Source: Peribacillus frigoritolerans (GTDB lineage Bacteria; Bacillota; Bacilli; Bacillales; DSM-1321). Taken from it: 64,000 bases of DNA. The position numbers were made by a program, and so were the translations under genes. Positions 17,785 through 26,631 of the stretch are shown one piece after another; position 1 is the stretch's first letter, and each line of letters starts with the position of its first letter. The DNA lies in contig JAUPFL010000001.1 in assembly GCA_030562215.1 (NCBI GenBank), forward strand, positions 2,840,501 through 2,904,500. The letters are read 5' to 3'. The notes beneath the pieces were generated by a model. It searched no databases. It was not told where the DNA came from and was given only the letters and a program-made list of their open reading frames with translations.

Positions 17785-18351
17785 TTGTTAATTGGTTATG
17801 CGAGGGTTTCAACTACTGGCCAAGATTTAGAAACACAAAAGGAAATTTTGGAAAGTGAAGGGTGTAAAAAGCTTTTTGTTGAAAAAGTAACAGGAACAAG
17901 TACAAAACAAAGAGCCCAACTTTATGAAGCTATTGAATTTGCACGAGAAGGAGATACATTAGTTGTAACTAAAATAGATCGTTTAGCTCGTTCTATTATG
18001 GACTTGAATAAAATAGTTCAGGGGTTGGCTGAAAAAGGGGTTAAAGTTAGATTTGTAAAAGAGGATATGAAGTTTGATGGTTCAAACGAAGGAAATAGCT
18101 TACAAACACTCCTTTTTAATATTTTAGGTTCTTTTGCACAATTTGAACGTGATCTTATTGTAGAAAGAACTACAGAAGGTCGGGAGAGAGCAAAAAGGCA
18201 AGGAAAACATATGGGAAGACCAGGACAAGATGAAAAGACTTTAAAACGAGCTATTAAGCTTTATAATGAACGTGAAACAAACGGAATGAGTGTAAATGAC
18301 ATAGTAAAAGCCACAGGAGTTCCACGTTCCACGTTATATGCTAAAAGGTAA
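17785..18351 (+). CDS. Serine recombinase (resolvase/invertase family)
   Basis: 188 residues, the usual small resolvase length. Catalytic serine in LIGYARVSTTGQD (residue 9), active-site arginines in VVTKIDRLARS, the helix-E region LLFNILGSFAQFERDLIVERT and a C-terminal HTH (MSVNDIVKATGVPRSTLYAKR). It would resolve cointegrates or invert segments through a site probably just upstream. TTG start at 17785. No transposase of a Tn3-type element is nearby. A repeat copy begins at the stop codon, so it also forms one unit of the repeat-bounded series. Confidence 0.92.
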   Translation: MLIGYARVSTTGQDLETQKEILESEGCKKLFVEKVTGTSTKQRAQLYEAIEFAREGDTLVVTKIDRLARSIMDLNKIVQGLAEKGVKVRFVKEDMKFDGSNEGNSLQTLLFNILGSFAQFERDLIVERTTEGRERAKRQGKHMGRPGQDEKTLKRAIKLYNERETNGMSVNDIVKATGVPRSTLYAKR

Positions 18352-18410
18352 TGGGGTTGCTGTGGCAGCTCTTTTCTTATGGAACTAAAGGGGCAGGTTA
18401 GTTCATTAAG
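18352..18410 (+). repeat. Dispersed repeat copy lacking the left end
   Basis: Starts directly after the recombinase stop with the stem GGTTGCTGTGGCAGCTC, TTTTC and the right hairpin AACTAAAGGGGCAGGTTAGTT. The stem sequence differs from the common one but still pairs. Confidence 0.8.
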
Positions 18411-18479
18411 AATTCCGTCAAACTGATGGTGATATATGATAAAATCCAGTCAATAGATGACTATTGAAGGGGAGAAATA

Positions 18480-18728
18480 TTGTTGGAGAAACAATTTGAA
18501 AAAGCACATCGTTTTTGCAAACATAATAGAAAAGACTTAGAAAGTGATACTATATGTGGATGCTTTTATTGTTTGAAAATATTTAATCCCAATGAAATTG
18601 ATGAATGGTGGGACGACGATGACACAGCAGTTTGTCCTTATTGTGGAATTGATTCTGTAATTGGGGAGAGTTCTGGGTTTTCCATCACAGAACTGTTTCT
18701 AAAAGGAATGAATAAGGAATGGTTTTAG
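18480..18728 (+). CDS. Small cytoplasmic protein with two CxxC zinc-binding motifs
   Basis: 82 residues from tandem TTG codons (18480/18483) behind GAAGGGGAGAAATA. Pairs of cysteines in CGCFYCLKIFNP and AVCPYCGID flank an acidic stretch (EWWDDDD), the layout of a zinc ribbon. The remainder (GFSITELFLKGMNKEWF) is conserved in form in small bacterial proteins annotated as cytoplasmic proteins of unknown function. One-gene unit between two repeat copies. Confidence 0.75.
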   Translation: MLEKQFEKAHRFCKHNRKDLESDTICGCFYCLKIFNPNEIDEWWDDDDTAVCPYCGIDSVIGESSGFSITELFLKGMNKEWF

Positions 18729-18746
18729 TGTTTAAGCTGTTGTTTC

Positions 18747-18825
18747 ACTAACGGGTGCTTTAGCTGAAGATCGGGGCTGTCTTTAAGGCAGCTTTTTCTT
18801 ATGGCACTAACGGGACAGAATAGTT
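18747..18825 (+). repeat. Dispersed repeat copy
   Basis: Full copy, 18 bases after the preceding stop; left end CACTAACGGGTGCTTTAGCT, right end CACTAACGGGACAGAATAGTT. Confidence 0.88.
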
Positions 18826-18854
18826 GAAGAATCAATAACAAGGAGTGAGTCGAA

Positions 18855-19265
18855 ATGAGTTTGGCTTCCTACATTGGTTGTAATGTAGAAATACCGAATA
18901 ATGATGAAGAATATACGGAGGATTTTTTTTATATTGGTAGTTGTTTTGCAGGTGAGTATGAACTACTAAATATAAAGAAACATCAATTTACTACCCCTTA
19001 TGTTTATGAAGTATCTAGTCATTGGGGCATTAAGATTTCAGAATATACGACTTCAGAAATCTGTTCCGAATCGAAAAAGAAGCTAATGGAACTATGTAAT
19101 ATTATGGACAGTTACCTTGAAAAAGGAGATTTTTTTGAACTGTACAGTTGTTGGGTTGGAGAAGAAGCTGAAAAGCGAGAGGGTGAGATCATCCTACAAA
19201 TCAATAATTTTGATATTAACCAAATTGAAATTCCTGAAAAAACCTTAGTTAGATTCGAAAAATGA
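18855..19265 (+). CDS. Acidic hypothetical protein
   Basis: 136 residues from ATG 18855 behind AAGGAGTGAGTCGAA. Soluble, acidic, with several aromatic residues (EDFFYIGSCFAGEYELL, SSHWGIKISEYTTSE, FFELYSCWVGEEAEKREGE). No signal peptide and no recognised catalytic motif. Size, acidity and an orphan position resemble contact-dependent immunity-type proteins, but I cannot assign a family. Confidence 0.7.
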   Translation: MSLASYIGCNVEIPNNDEEYTEDFFYIGSCFAGEYELLNIKKHQFTTPYVYEVSSHWGIKISEYTTSEICSESKKKLMELCNIMDSYLEKGDFFELYSCWVGEEAEKREGEIILQINNFDINQIEIPEKTLVRFEK

Positions 19266-19376
19266 ACTCAAATTATTAAACTACCATGAAAGTACAAAAC
19301 AGTGAAAATCTAAAAATGACAATACTAAAGTAGACCCAGCAATATATATATTTTTAAAAACTGAGCCGTAAATTAA

Positions 19377-19467
19377 ACCTCATGTCGCCAATATCAGTAT
19401 GACCACAAAAACCCTACTTTCATTCTCTGTGGTGCAACAACTATTTTTCAGCTGCATGGATGGCTAA
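19377..19467 (-). mobile_element. IS110-family left-end remnant
   Basis: Matches with changes the outer non-coding end of the complete IS110 element at 23065-23147: AATATCAGTATGACC against AATCAGTATTGACC, CATTCTCTGTGGTG against CCTTCTCTGTGGTG, and the same junction CATGGATGGCTAACGGG. It thus abuts another copy of the dispersed repeat at the same position. No transposase remains here. Confidence 0.6.
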
Positions 19468-19490
19468 CGGGACAACATTCCTGTAATAAG
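19463..19490 (+). repeat. Dispersed repeat fragment, tail variant
   Basis: CTAACGGGACAACATTCCTGTAATAAG, the same tail variant as at 5260 and 60252, joined to the IS110 remnant. Confidence 0.6.
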
Positions 19491-19510
19491 TACGTGAATA
19501 AATGTACTTA

Positions 19511-19575
19511 AACAAACGGGTGCGTTAGCTGAAGATTGGTACTGTCTTTAAGGCAGCTTCTTCTTTATGCAATTA
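19511..19575 (+). repeat. Dispersed repeat copy, truncated right end
   Basis: AACAAACGGGTGCGTTAGCT, the central stem with mismatches (GTACTGTC/GGCAGCTTC), then ATGCAATTA where the right hairpin should begin. Confidence 0.75.
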
Positions 19576-19838
19576 TTTGCGAATGTGGAGTTAAAATACT
19601 TAACTTAATAAAAAAAAGGACCTTGGGTATCCAAGATCTTTCTGAGCAGCATAATATTATAATTTTAAGTGGTCATTTTCTTTCTAATTCTTCTTGGTAT
19701 AAATATGCTATTGAGAATACTATACCACATATAAAAAAGCCAAAGTAAAGGTCGATACTCCTGTAAAATGTAGACTAATAAGTGTCGATAAAAAAGTAAA
19801 TAAAAGCCACTTTAAAGAGTCTTTAAATAATTTCCTCA

Positions 19839-20992
19839 TTATCCGTTTACCTCTTTAGCTTTATTTTCTTTCCAATAGACGTCTGAAAACACTTCAGAAA
19901 ATGCATCAATACTTCTATCTAGTTCTTCAAAGTTATTATCTACGCCACCTACTTCAATTAGAATAGCCTTTTCAGAGATATTTTGGTTATAAACCCCATT
20001 ACCCATACTATTAGGTTTAAGGAATATCCCCCGACTTATACCTGGATATCTTTTTTCAAGCTCTGTATTTAATTTTTTACAAACTGTAGGTTTTTTTTCA
20101 TATTTTTCATTTCCTTTTCCGACTACAAAAAATAGCTTCGCGTAATCTTTTCCATTTAGAGTTTTGGTTGTTATATCTCTACGTGAGGAATCACGATGAA
20201 TGTCTATATAATACTCCAATTTTCCATTTTTGTTTGCATTAGCTTCAATTATAGCTCCAGACATACTATAAGATTTAGTTGATTTCCATTGTCTCTTATT
20301 CAACTCTTCAGTCATGTTAGTTTGATCATGTTCGGTTCCTATACCTTGCTCATTCAATTTATTACTTAATCGACTTCCGAGGGCAACAACATTAACTCTA
20401 TTGTCGTTACTTATTGCATCATCTGGAACTTTAGCATCTCTTAGCAGAGGTAGGTAAGACTCCCAACTATGAGTTTGATAAATAAATACTGTTTTATTTT
20501 GAATTTCAGGACTATTTTTTATTGGTGAATCATCTTCATGCCCTTTATTTTGTAGTTCCTCTTCTACTACATCTCTTTCTTTTAATAAAACATCTGTAGG
20601 CGGTGAAGATTCTAAAGGTAATGTAGTAAGATCAGTCCCTTCTCCGGCAACTGCAATTTCATAATCGTAAGCTGATAGTCCAGGTAGTTCACTTCCTAAA
20701 AAGGTTCTAATATCATCTGGCCTTATATTTACACCTAACTCCATTAGATACATTGAAACGTTTCCTAATGTTAACCAATTTTCACCGGTATCTTGAAAAA
20801 ATAATGATTTTCTGTACGCATCATTTGAGAAAATAATTGCTCTGATTTCACTTCTTTTAAAGTGTCTTGAATAAGTTTATATTGATAGCTTATGTTTAAA
20901 CTGATTATGATTCCGGTAATAACGAATGATAATATAATCAATAACGTTGAACTAGTTATTATTAAAAACGCAAACCTCCTAGATTTTTTCAT
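19839..20992 (-). CDS. spoIIP: Stage II sporulation protein P-like peptidoglycan hydrolase (one frame break)
   Basis: About 384 residues once one T is added to the run near 20797 joining NHYFFQDTGENWLT. N-terminal membrane anchor (residues 8-32, FLIITSSTLLIILSFVITGI) and a C-terminal amidase/endopeptidase domain with TVFIYQTHSWESYLPLL, YIDIHRDSSRRD and KAILIEVGGVDN. SpoIIP cleaves stem peptides and cross-links during engulfment and works with SpoIID and SpoIIM. ATG 20992 follows GGAGGACTGCT. Bacilli normally carry spoIIP near gpr; this copy lies in accessory DNA, so it may be a paralogue. Confidence 0.85.
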
Positions 20993-21135
20993 AGCAGTCC
21001 TCCATGGTTCATTTATATGCTAGAGGGTAGAAAATATTAAAGCTTATTTAAATAGAGTTTAATTTTCGATTACTTTTAAATAAAGTTGAATAGGACAAAT
21101 TTTGATTTGTAGATTCTAGGCCTTTTCCTTAATTT

Positions 21136-21215
21136 AACTAACATGTGCGTTAGCTGAAGATCGGAGCTGTCTTTAAGGCAATCTTTTCTTATGGAACTAA
21201 CGGGGCAGGATAGTT
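21136..21215 (+). repeat. Dispersed repeat copy
   Basis: Full copy with right hairpin AACTAACGGGGCAGGATAGTT. It lies between divergent genes (spoIIP on the minus strand, the next gene on the plus strand), so here it does not follow a + strand gene. Confidence 0.85.
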
Positions 21216-21268
21216 CATTACAGTTTATAATATGAGTAGACTTTGATTTAAATTGAAGAGATAAAATA

Positions 21269-21637
21269 ATGCGTTCTTTTTTGAGAAAAGAATTTTGGGA
21301 TGATAGAAATAAACCTATTCTGTTTATACAGTGGGCATTGACACTCTTTGCAATAATATTATATTTCCAAACTTATGACAGTATAGATTACTTTTACTCT
21401 GGAATTTTAAGACTAATTGCAGGAATAATCACCCTTTTAATAGGAATTGAAAACTACATTGTTAAAAAAAGAGAATATATATTTTGGTTCATCCTATCGA
21501 TTTTGTTTTGTGGAATGGGGATAGACATATTAATGAACTACCATGAAAATAGACTTCTGGAATTTAGGGAAAAGGCAATACTTAAGAAGACGCAGCTCAT
21601 TGTTTTTTTAAAAAGGGGAGAGCGCCTAATTTACTGA
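21269..21637 (+). CDS. Hypothetical membrane protein, stop codon altered by IS110 insertion
   Basis: 122 residues with three hydrophobic helices (LFIQWALTLFAIILYF, LRLIAGIITLLIGI, IFWFILSILFCGMGI) and a charged C-terminal tail. No strong ribosome binding site is seen. The IS110 element starts within the last codons: the present stop TGA is at the junction, while joining the two flanks would give TAC TAA CGGG, a stop inside the repeat. The protein is therefore essentially unchanged by the insertion. Family not recognised. Confidence 0.65.
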   Translation: MRSFLRKEFWDDRNKPILFIQWALTLFAIILYFQTYDSIDYFYSGILRLIAGIITLLIGIENYIVKKREYIFWFILSILFCGMGIDILMNYHENRLLEFREKAILKKTQLIVFLKRGERLIY

Positions 21638-21661
21638 TTTATTGTAGGTAAGTGGACTGGA

Positions 21662-22884
21662 TTAAGATGCTTCAGTTTCTTGTAATGTAACTGTGTATCC
21701 TAAACTTTCAAGTCTTCTTAGTGAATGCCGAAAAATTGATTGTTGTCTCTGTTTATCAAAGTAGTCTTCGCCTAAGTCTACATACATTTCTTTCCGAGTT
21801 AAGAGATAATAGGAGATACGTAACATGGCATGAGCGACTACTATTCCTGCTCGTTTCTTACCTTTTCGTGATGCTGTACGCCTATACAGTGCTCCGAGAT
21901 AGTTTTTAGATCCTCTTACAGAATGAGCTGCTTCTGTTAATGCTGATCTCAAATACTTGTTTCCTTTTTTGTTTTAGCCGATTTTCTTTTTCCCGCACTT
22001 TCGTTATGCCCAGGAACTAGTCCTGCCCAAGAACACATATGAGCTGCACTTGGAAACTGTTTCTTAATATCAGTCCCAATTTCAGATAAAATTTGCTCAG
22101 CCATTCTTGTAGCTATACCAGGAATAGAGTCTAATCGTTCCACATCTTCTTGATAGGAGCTTACTCTTTCCTCGACCTCTTGGTCGAGCATCTCGATTTG
22201 TTCTGTTAAAAAATCAATATGCTTTAAAATGGTTTTTAACATGAGGCGTTGATGCGAATTGATATAACCTTTAAGGGCGAGTTCTAGTTCATCTTTCTTC
22301 TTTTTCATTGTGCGTCGGGCAAAGTTTGCTAGTTTTTCAGGATCTTCTTCACCTTCAGCAATTGCGTTAAGCATGTCTCGAGCTGAAACACCCATAACGT
22401 CTGAAACGACAGAGCCTAGCTTAATATTTGCGCCCTCTAACACTTTTTGGATTCGATTATGTTGTCTAGCACGTTCTTCAATGATACTTCTACGGTACCG
22501 AACTAGTTCACGTAGTTCCCGTTGATTTCGATCTGGAATGTAACTAGCTTTTAGAAGTCCATGACGAAGAAGTTTGGCAATCCATTCTGCATCTTTAACA
22601 TCTGTTTTACGCCCTGGCACTGCTTTCATATGTTGAGCATTCACAACTAAAAATTCAATCTCTTCAGCTTCTAATAAATTAACAATAGGTTTCCAATATA
22701 CACTGGTACTCTCAATGGCAACGTGAGTACAGTTATTCTTTTTAATCCAATCCACTAACTGTATTAGAAAAACAGTTTTTGTTGAAAACGTTTGAATCTC
22801 CTTTCCTTCTGGTGTCATAATACATGCAGTAATATTGTCCTTATGGACATCCATACCACATGCTCTTTCAATGACTACTTCCAT
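21662..22884 (-). CDS. IS110-family transposase (one frame break)
   Basis: About 407 residues from ATG 22884 behind AGAAAGGATG. The N-terminal DEDD (RuvC-like) domain shows GMDVHKDNITACIM, HVAIESTSVYWKP and RKTDVKDAEWIAKLLRHG. The C-terminal Tnp domain has LDSIPGIATRMAEQILSEIG, then AGLVPGHNESAGKRKSAKT and the region KGNKYLRSALTEAAHSV containing the conserved serine. The frame breaks near 21968 and one more A (AAAAA to AAAAAA) restores it. These recombinases are guided by a bridge RNA transcribed from the element's non-coding end. Confidence 0.88.
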
Positions 22885-23143
22885 TGAAAACATCCTTTCT
22901 ACGGCTCTCAATACAATTGGAGGCTGGTGCAAAAACCAGAATAGGATTAATCTACCATGTGTGCTTCCCGTAAGGGAGCGACAGTCAGTGGTGCACCTTG
23001 GTCGTTGGAGTCAGACTAACGGATGGGCTCTAACGCACCATAGTTCATCGACCTTCCTCTCCCAGCCGTAGAATCAGTATTGACCGTTCTGAACCATTTT
23101 CCTTCTCTGTGGTGAAGCGCTGATTTTTGCGCTTCATGGATGG
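22885..23143 (-). ncRNA. Probable IS110 bridge RNA region
   Basis: Upstream non-coding end of the element, in the position of the IS621-type bridge RNA. On the + strand it contains ACTAACGG at 23015-23022 and CTAACGCACC at 23030-23039. Read as RNA from the minus strand these give GGTGCGTTAG, then CCGTTAGT: one segment identical to the target (GGTGCGTTAG) and one complementary to it (ACTAACGG). This is the arrangement expected of left and right target guides in a target-binding loop. Further stems include CGCTCCCTTACGGGAAGC (22966-22980). Confidence 0.6.
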
Positions 23144-23165
23144 CTAACGGGTGCGTTAGTTGATT
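23143..23165 (+). repeat. Dispersed repeat remainder beyond the IS110 element
   Basis: CTAACGGGTGCGTTAGTTGATTAAG. With ACT from the other side of the element it forms a minimal copy like that at 1403. Confidence 0.75.
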
Positions 23166-23253
23166 AAGTATCAAAAAATGATCAAGCTTTTTAATAAAAT
23201 AAGCAAGAAGATTAAAAAATAAGTTGTGTTCGAAAAAGGGGGGTATAGATATT

Positions 23254-23477
23254 GCCTTCCTCTTTGTGTTTACAGATAAATTTATATAGCTGTATTGTTT
23301 ATAATGTACTCGATTTTGTATCTCAAAACAGTTAGAGATTGAATTGGTGCGGTTTTGAGTGGATTAATAACTCTATGTACTCAAATTCATGTCCCCAATG
23401 TAATTATCTTTGTGTCTTCGTACAGCGTCCTATTAGCTGGTTCATTTCGAATAGATATATGGAAAATGACTAAATAA
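23254..23477 (+). pseudogene. Remnant of a small membrane protein gene
   Basis: The stretch reads IAVLFIMYSILYLKTVRD, a stop, then IGAVLSGLITLCTQIHVPNVIIF and SVLLAGSFRIDIWKMTK to a stop at 23477, with an additional frame break near 23284. Two hydrophobic helices are evident. A GGGGGG run at 23241-23246 may be its ribosome binding site. Decayed or affected by sequence errors; not identified. Confidence 0.35.
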
Positions 23478-23537
23478 AAAAGACAGCCACTATAATCTGG
23501 CTGTTGTGTAGTAGCAATAAAGTTATTTTAACGAATT

Positions 23538-24573
23538 CTAGGGAGAATTGCTTAAGGATGGTTCTTTAATTTTCATCGTACCACTAACCTCCTCTGCTAT
23601 TAATTTATAGGACTTTAAACGATCTTCAAAGTTGTGTGTGTTTGTTACTATCATTATTTCGTTAACTTGGTGTATTTTCTTAATTTCTAGAAGTTGTTTT
23701 TTTACTTCCTCAGGGTTACCAATAATCATTTGCTTTTTTCTTTCTTTGATATAAATTTCTTCTTCTTTATTGAATATGTACTTTTAACTTCTTTCATTGA
23801 CGGTATTCCTTTTCCGCCCTCTCCTTTTGCAATGTTAATTTCCCATAATAGACTACTTAACGCAATATCCCCCGCATTTCTACTTGTCTCTGAACAAATT
23901 ACAGAAACTGCAATTAAAGGGTTTGGGTGTTTCAATAACCCATTTGATTTGAAATTTTGAATATACGTGTCTATTATCATTTGTCCTTCACTGTTATTAA
24001 TAAAATGTCCAAATGCATATGATATCCCATTTTGTGCTGCAAGGTAGGCACTTTTTTTGTAGTTCCAAGAATCCAAGGCTGAGGAGAGATATTTGGTACA
24101 GGGTGTGCACTTATATTTGCATATTCGTGGTCAGGTGAAAATTTATTATTGAGAAAACCTAATAACTCATTAATAGAAGTAGGCATTTTTCGTACTTGTT
24201 CTAAAAAGTCATCTGAGAGAACAAGTTTAGCTTTATCAGAGCCACCAGGACCTCTGCCAATTCCAATATCAAACCGCCCAGGGAAAAGCGTCCCAAGCGT
24301 ATTGAAAATTTCAGCAACTTTGTAGGGTTTATAATAGGGTAGTAGAAGCGCACCAGAACCCAGACGAATTTTTTCTGTATTTGCTCCAATGTATGCTAAC
24401 ATGACTTCGGGACACGAGCAAGCAAGCTCTGGTGTATTATGATGCTCTGCTATCCAGTATCGAATATAACCAAGCGTCTCTGCAACTTTAGCTAATTCAA
24501 CAGATTCTAATAATGTCTCTCGATTAGTCCTACCTTCAGATCTTGCAGCTATATCCAATACACTTAATTTCAA
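23538..24573 (-). CDS. Luciferase-like (LLM) flavin-dependent monooxygenase (two frame breaks)
   Basis: About 345 residues from TTG 24573 behind AAAAGGGGAATTTT. The N-terminus LSVLDIAARSEGRTNRETL, then YIRYWIAEHHNTPELACSCPE and LRLGSGALLLPYYKPYKVAE, LFPGRFDIGIGRGPG, are typical of the bacterial-luciferase TIM barrel of the CmoJ/YvbT-like group (F420/FMN). Breaks lie at the A7 run near 24050 (restoring GTTKKSAYLAAQNGISYAFG) and near 23780 (restoring EVKKYIFNKEEEIYIKERK). Last gene of a minus-strand cluster; in that setting it may oxidise a peptide product. Confidence 0.85.
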
Positions 24574-24616
24574 TAAAATTCCCCTTTTCTTGATGGCATA
24601 GTTCGTGAAAATTACC

Positions 24617-25494
24617 TCAGATGGGCGATGGCAGAATGTCTCTAAATAATTCCTCGCTTTTTTTCATAATAAATCTATAAGTGTCTTCTCCAAAAAGGGT
24701 TATTAACGCTTGTTTTTCTTGAACGTACATAGGCTTGTATGAATCTAATAAAAATACATTGTCTGGTAATGATCCCTTAGTTAATTGGTTTGGAGCTTCT
24801 TTAGTTTCTAAAATGTGTTTTCTGTCTTTCTTATTTACACAAACAAATTGTAAGTCTAAACTGTTCCATCTACTAAATCCAGTATTGTTAGATTTCAGAT
24901 TTAAACCCTTGCTCGTTTTAACAACATCAATTGCAGTGTCCTCATTTATTCCAAAAACAAATTTACTACCATCTGTTAAATCCAACATATCAAGAGGATA
25001 CATCATACAACCTTTTGGCTTAAATTTGGTATAGTCTTTTTATTGTTAATAGCAAAGCTATGAATTGCACATACGTGTGCACCAATATTTTCATTTTCAA
25101 CAAAGAATACGCATTTTCCACAATTTTCTGTAAAACTACCATTTTCATCAACTAATCCTTGATCTTTAATAAAGCCTTCAATTTGTTCATAAGCCTCATT
25201 TGAAAGAGTTTCTTTAAATATATCTTCTGCGATATTTACAACCTTTTCTATATCCCTTGTTAAGGGTGGATATGGGGAGCCGTCACAACAAAGTCTGTTG
25301 TGGGCATGGTGACAATTTAGACAATCTAAATTGACAGGTCTATTAAGAGAGTTTATATCAAATAAGTTTCCTTTGAATTCAAAAATTGTTTTATTTAAAT
25401 GGGATTCAATATATGTGTTAGCATTGCTTTTGTATATACTATGCATCGGAAATTCAATAAAAGAAAAGCTCTGTACTTTTTTTGTGATTTGCAT
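24617..25494 (-). CDS. Cysteine-rich DUF3109-like protein (one frame break)
   Basis: About 292 residues. ATG 25494 follows AGGGAGGCACT. The conserved cysteine pattern is CLNCHHAHNRLCCDGSPYPPL (residues 58-78), ENCGKCVFF, GAHVCAIHSF and, after restoring one A near 25055, KFKPKGCMMYPLDML. This matches DUF3109/YkgJ-like proteins thought to bind zinc or an iron-sulfur cluster through eight Cys. The residues AAA-AAG at the break could also allow a -1 ribosomal shift, but a one-base deletion explains it equally. Sits between the HExxH gene and the flavin enzyme on the same strand. Confidence 0.7.
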
Positions 25495-25554
25495 AGTGCC
25501 TCCCTAAATATAAATTTAAGCTCAGAAAGATTTACTCAATCTGAGCTATGAAAT

Positions 25555-26268
25555 TCAACTATTTAAAGTTAATGTTATGTTTTCAAAATCATATAAAGTT
25601 ACAAACTTATTCATCTCTTGTAAAATTTCAATTCCTCTTTCTCCGAAAAATCTGCTTCTTTCATTTAATTCATCTATTGTTCTTTTTAAATCCTCATTAT
25701 ACATTTTGCTTTTCTTATTATCTCCCAACATATAATACATGTGCATGATCCCAATAGACACATTTGCTGCGTGGAAAGCTCGATCCATTGACCTTTTCTT
25801 TTTCAATATAGTCGAAGTAGTTAATGCTTCCTCTATATAACAATCATCTGGGTTTGGAAAAATACCATTTACCATATCATCTAAAAATAATGTATTATGG
25901 ATAAATTCATGATAAAGAGCTTCTGCATAGTCTACTACTGTCCATTTTTTAGGTGGATTTAACCAAAGTAATCCTAATAGGCTCGAAACTGTTCCTCCAC
26001 CATAACCAGTCCTTTTGGCTAAGTAAATTGTCCCGAAATGTCTTATTATTAAAGAGTGAAGATTAGGATGTAATAATTTAATTAATTCTAAACCCTTTTC
26101 AATTTTGTATGTTATTGCTGCTCGTTCTTCATGAGGAAAAATATGTTTGTTGTCAATTATATCTTCTTTAAAAAGTACTTGATGCTCTATTAAATGCTCA
26201 CACATCAAATCATTTTCAAAGTATATTTTGATTTTATTAGGTTCGTGAGGAATTTGTGAGGATTGCAT
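25555..26268 (-). CDS. HExxH protein, aKG-HExxH-type peptide beta-hydroxylase-like
   Basis: 237 residues. The centre reads WTVVDYAEALYHEFIHNTLFL, giving HEFIH as HExxH, followed by DD and, 37 residues later, RSMDRAFHAANVSIGIMHMYY, where FH could be the third metal ligand. This order (HExxH, then an R...FH...A helix) is that of the family named HEXXH motif domain, in which 2-oxoglutarate-dependent peptide beta-hydroxylases of RiPP pathways were found. A zinc metalloprotease is the main alternative. Starts seven bases after the stop of the 52-residue peptide gene. Confidence 0.6.
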   Translation of the reverse strand: MQSSQIPHEPNKIKIYFENDLMCEHLIEHQVLFKEDIIDNKHIFPHEERAAITYKIEKGLELIKLLHPNLHSLIIRHFGTIYLAKRTGYGGGTVSSLLGLLWLNPPKKWTVVDYAEALYHEFIHNTLFLDDMVNGIFPNPDDCYIEEALTTSTILKKKRSMDRAFHAANVSIGIMHMYYMLGDNKKSKMYNEDLKRTIDELNERSRFFGERGIEILQEMNKFVTLYDFENITLTLNS

Positions 26269-26273
26269 ACTAT

Positions 26274-26432
26274 TTAAAGATTTAAAATAGTACTCCTTTT
26301 TTGTGCGTCATTATTGATATTATCCGAAGTGGATTCTCCAAAAAAGTAATCAATTAGAGAATCAACATTTTTATTAATTATAGATTTATTCAAAAACGGA
26401 AAATTTGTTCCGGTTATAGTTGTTGTATTCAT
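26274..26432 (-). CDS. Small peptide (52 aa) next to the HExxH gene
   Basis: ATG 26432 follows AAAGGATGGGTTT. The peptide begins MNTTTITGTNFPFLNKSI, contains VDSLIDYFFGESTSDN and ends DAQKRSTILNL. No Cys and no membrane helix. Its position directly upstream of a putative peptide-modifying enzyme makes it a candidate precursor or leader-like partner protein, but it has no repeated core. It may instead be a recognition subunit. Confidence 0.55.
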   Translation of the reverse strand: MNTTTITGTNFPFLNKSIINKNVDSLIDYFFGESTSDNINNDAQKRSTILNL

Positions 26433-26466
26433 AAACCCATCCTTTCTTTTTATTAAAAAATGAAGT

Positions 26467-26493
26467 AAAGGATACTAGTATTGCAGTATCCTT
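26467..26493 (-). terminator. Hairpin between the 40- and 52-residue peptide genes (possible attenuator)
   Basis: On the minus strand GGATACT and AGTATCC enclose GCAATACT and are followed by TTTAC and a T6 run 10 bases later. A partial terminator here would give more precursor transcript than enzyme transcript. Confidence 0.5.
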
Positions 26494-26508
26494 TTACTAT
26501 ATTATGGA

Positions 26509-26631
26509 TTATTCTTCTTCTTCTTCATCATGGATTTGCATTACAAATACAGTTACATTCGTTTTGAATTTTCCATCTTTCCCAAAATGTTGAGAAGCAA
26601 ATCGTTGGATATTCTCATTAATTTTAGACAT
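26509..26631 (-). CDS. Candidate RiPP precursor peptide (40 aa, poly-Glu C-terminus)
   Basis: ATG 26631 is preceded by a very strong site (GGAAGGTGGAGGTGAAATT). The peptide runs MSKINENIQRFASQHFGKDG, then KFKTNVTVFVMQIHDEEEEE. The polar N-terminal half could be a leader; the C-terminal half combines a hydrophobic strand (TVFVMQ) with His-Asp and five Glu at the very end, residue types used by peptide hydroxylases. Strong translation signal, small size and position ahead of modifying enzymes fit a ribosomal peptide precursor. Not recognised as a known family. Confidence 0.6.
   Translation of the reverse strand: MSKINENIQRFASQHFGKDGKFKTNVTVFVMQIHDEEEEE

Larger units (their letters stand above)
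21634..23145 (-). mobile_element. Complete IS110-family insertion sequence in a dispersed repeat copy
   Basis: The transposase gene with about 260 bp of non-coding DNA on its upstream side. Boundaries inferred from the target: left junction ATTTACT (21629-21635) and right junction CTAACGGGTGCG (from 23144). Removing the element rebuilds TTTACTAACGGGTGCGTTAG, the start of the dispersed repeat, with CT as the shared core dinucleotide. IS110 elements have no long terminal inverted repeats and use short cores, as seen here. Confidence 0.75.

Noticed and set aside
19536-19748. 70-codon frame downstream of a repeat copy
   Set aside because: Starts inside the repeat; the later part (SEQHNIIILSGHFLSNSSWY) could be a gene remnant but no start or family is evident.
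25040-25060. Programmed -1 frameshift in the DUF3109-like gene at AAA-AAG
   Set aside because: The heptamer lacks the canonical X-XXY-YYZ form (it is T-AAA-AAG), and a one-base homopolymer loss explains this and dozens of other breaks in the window.
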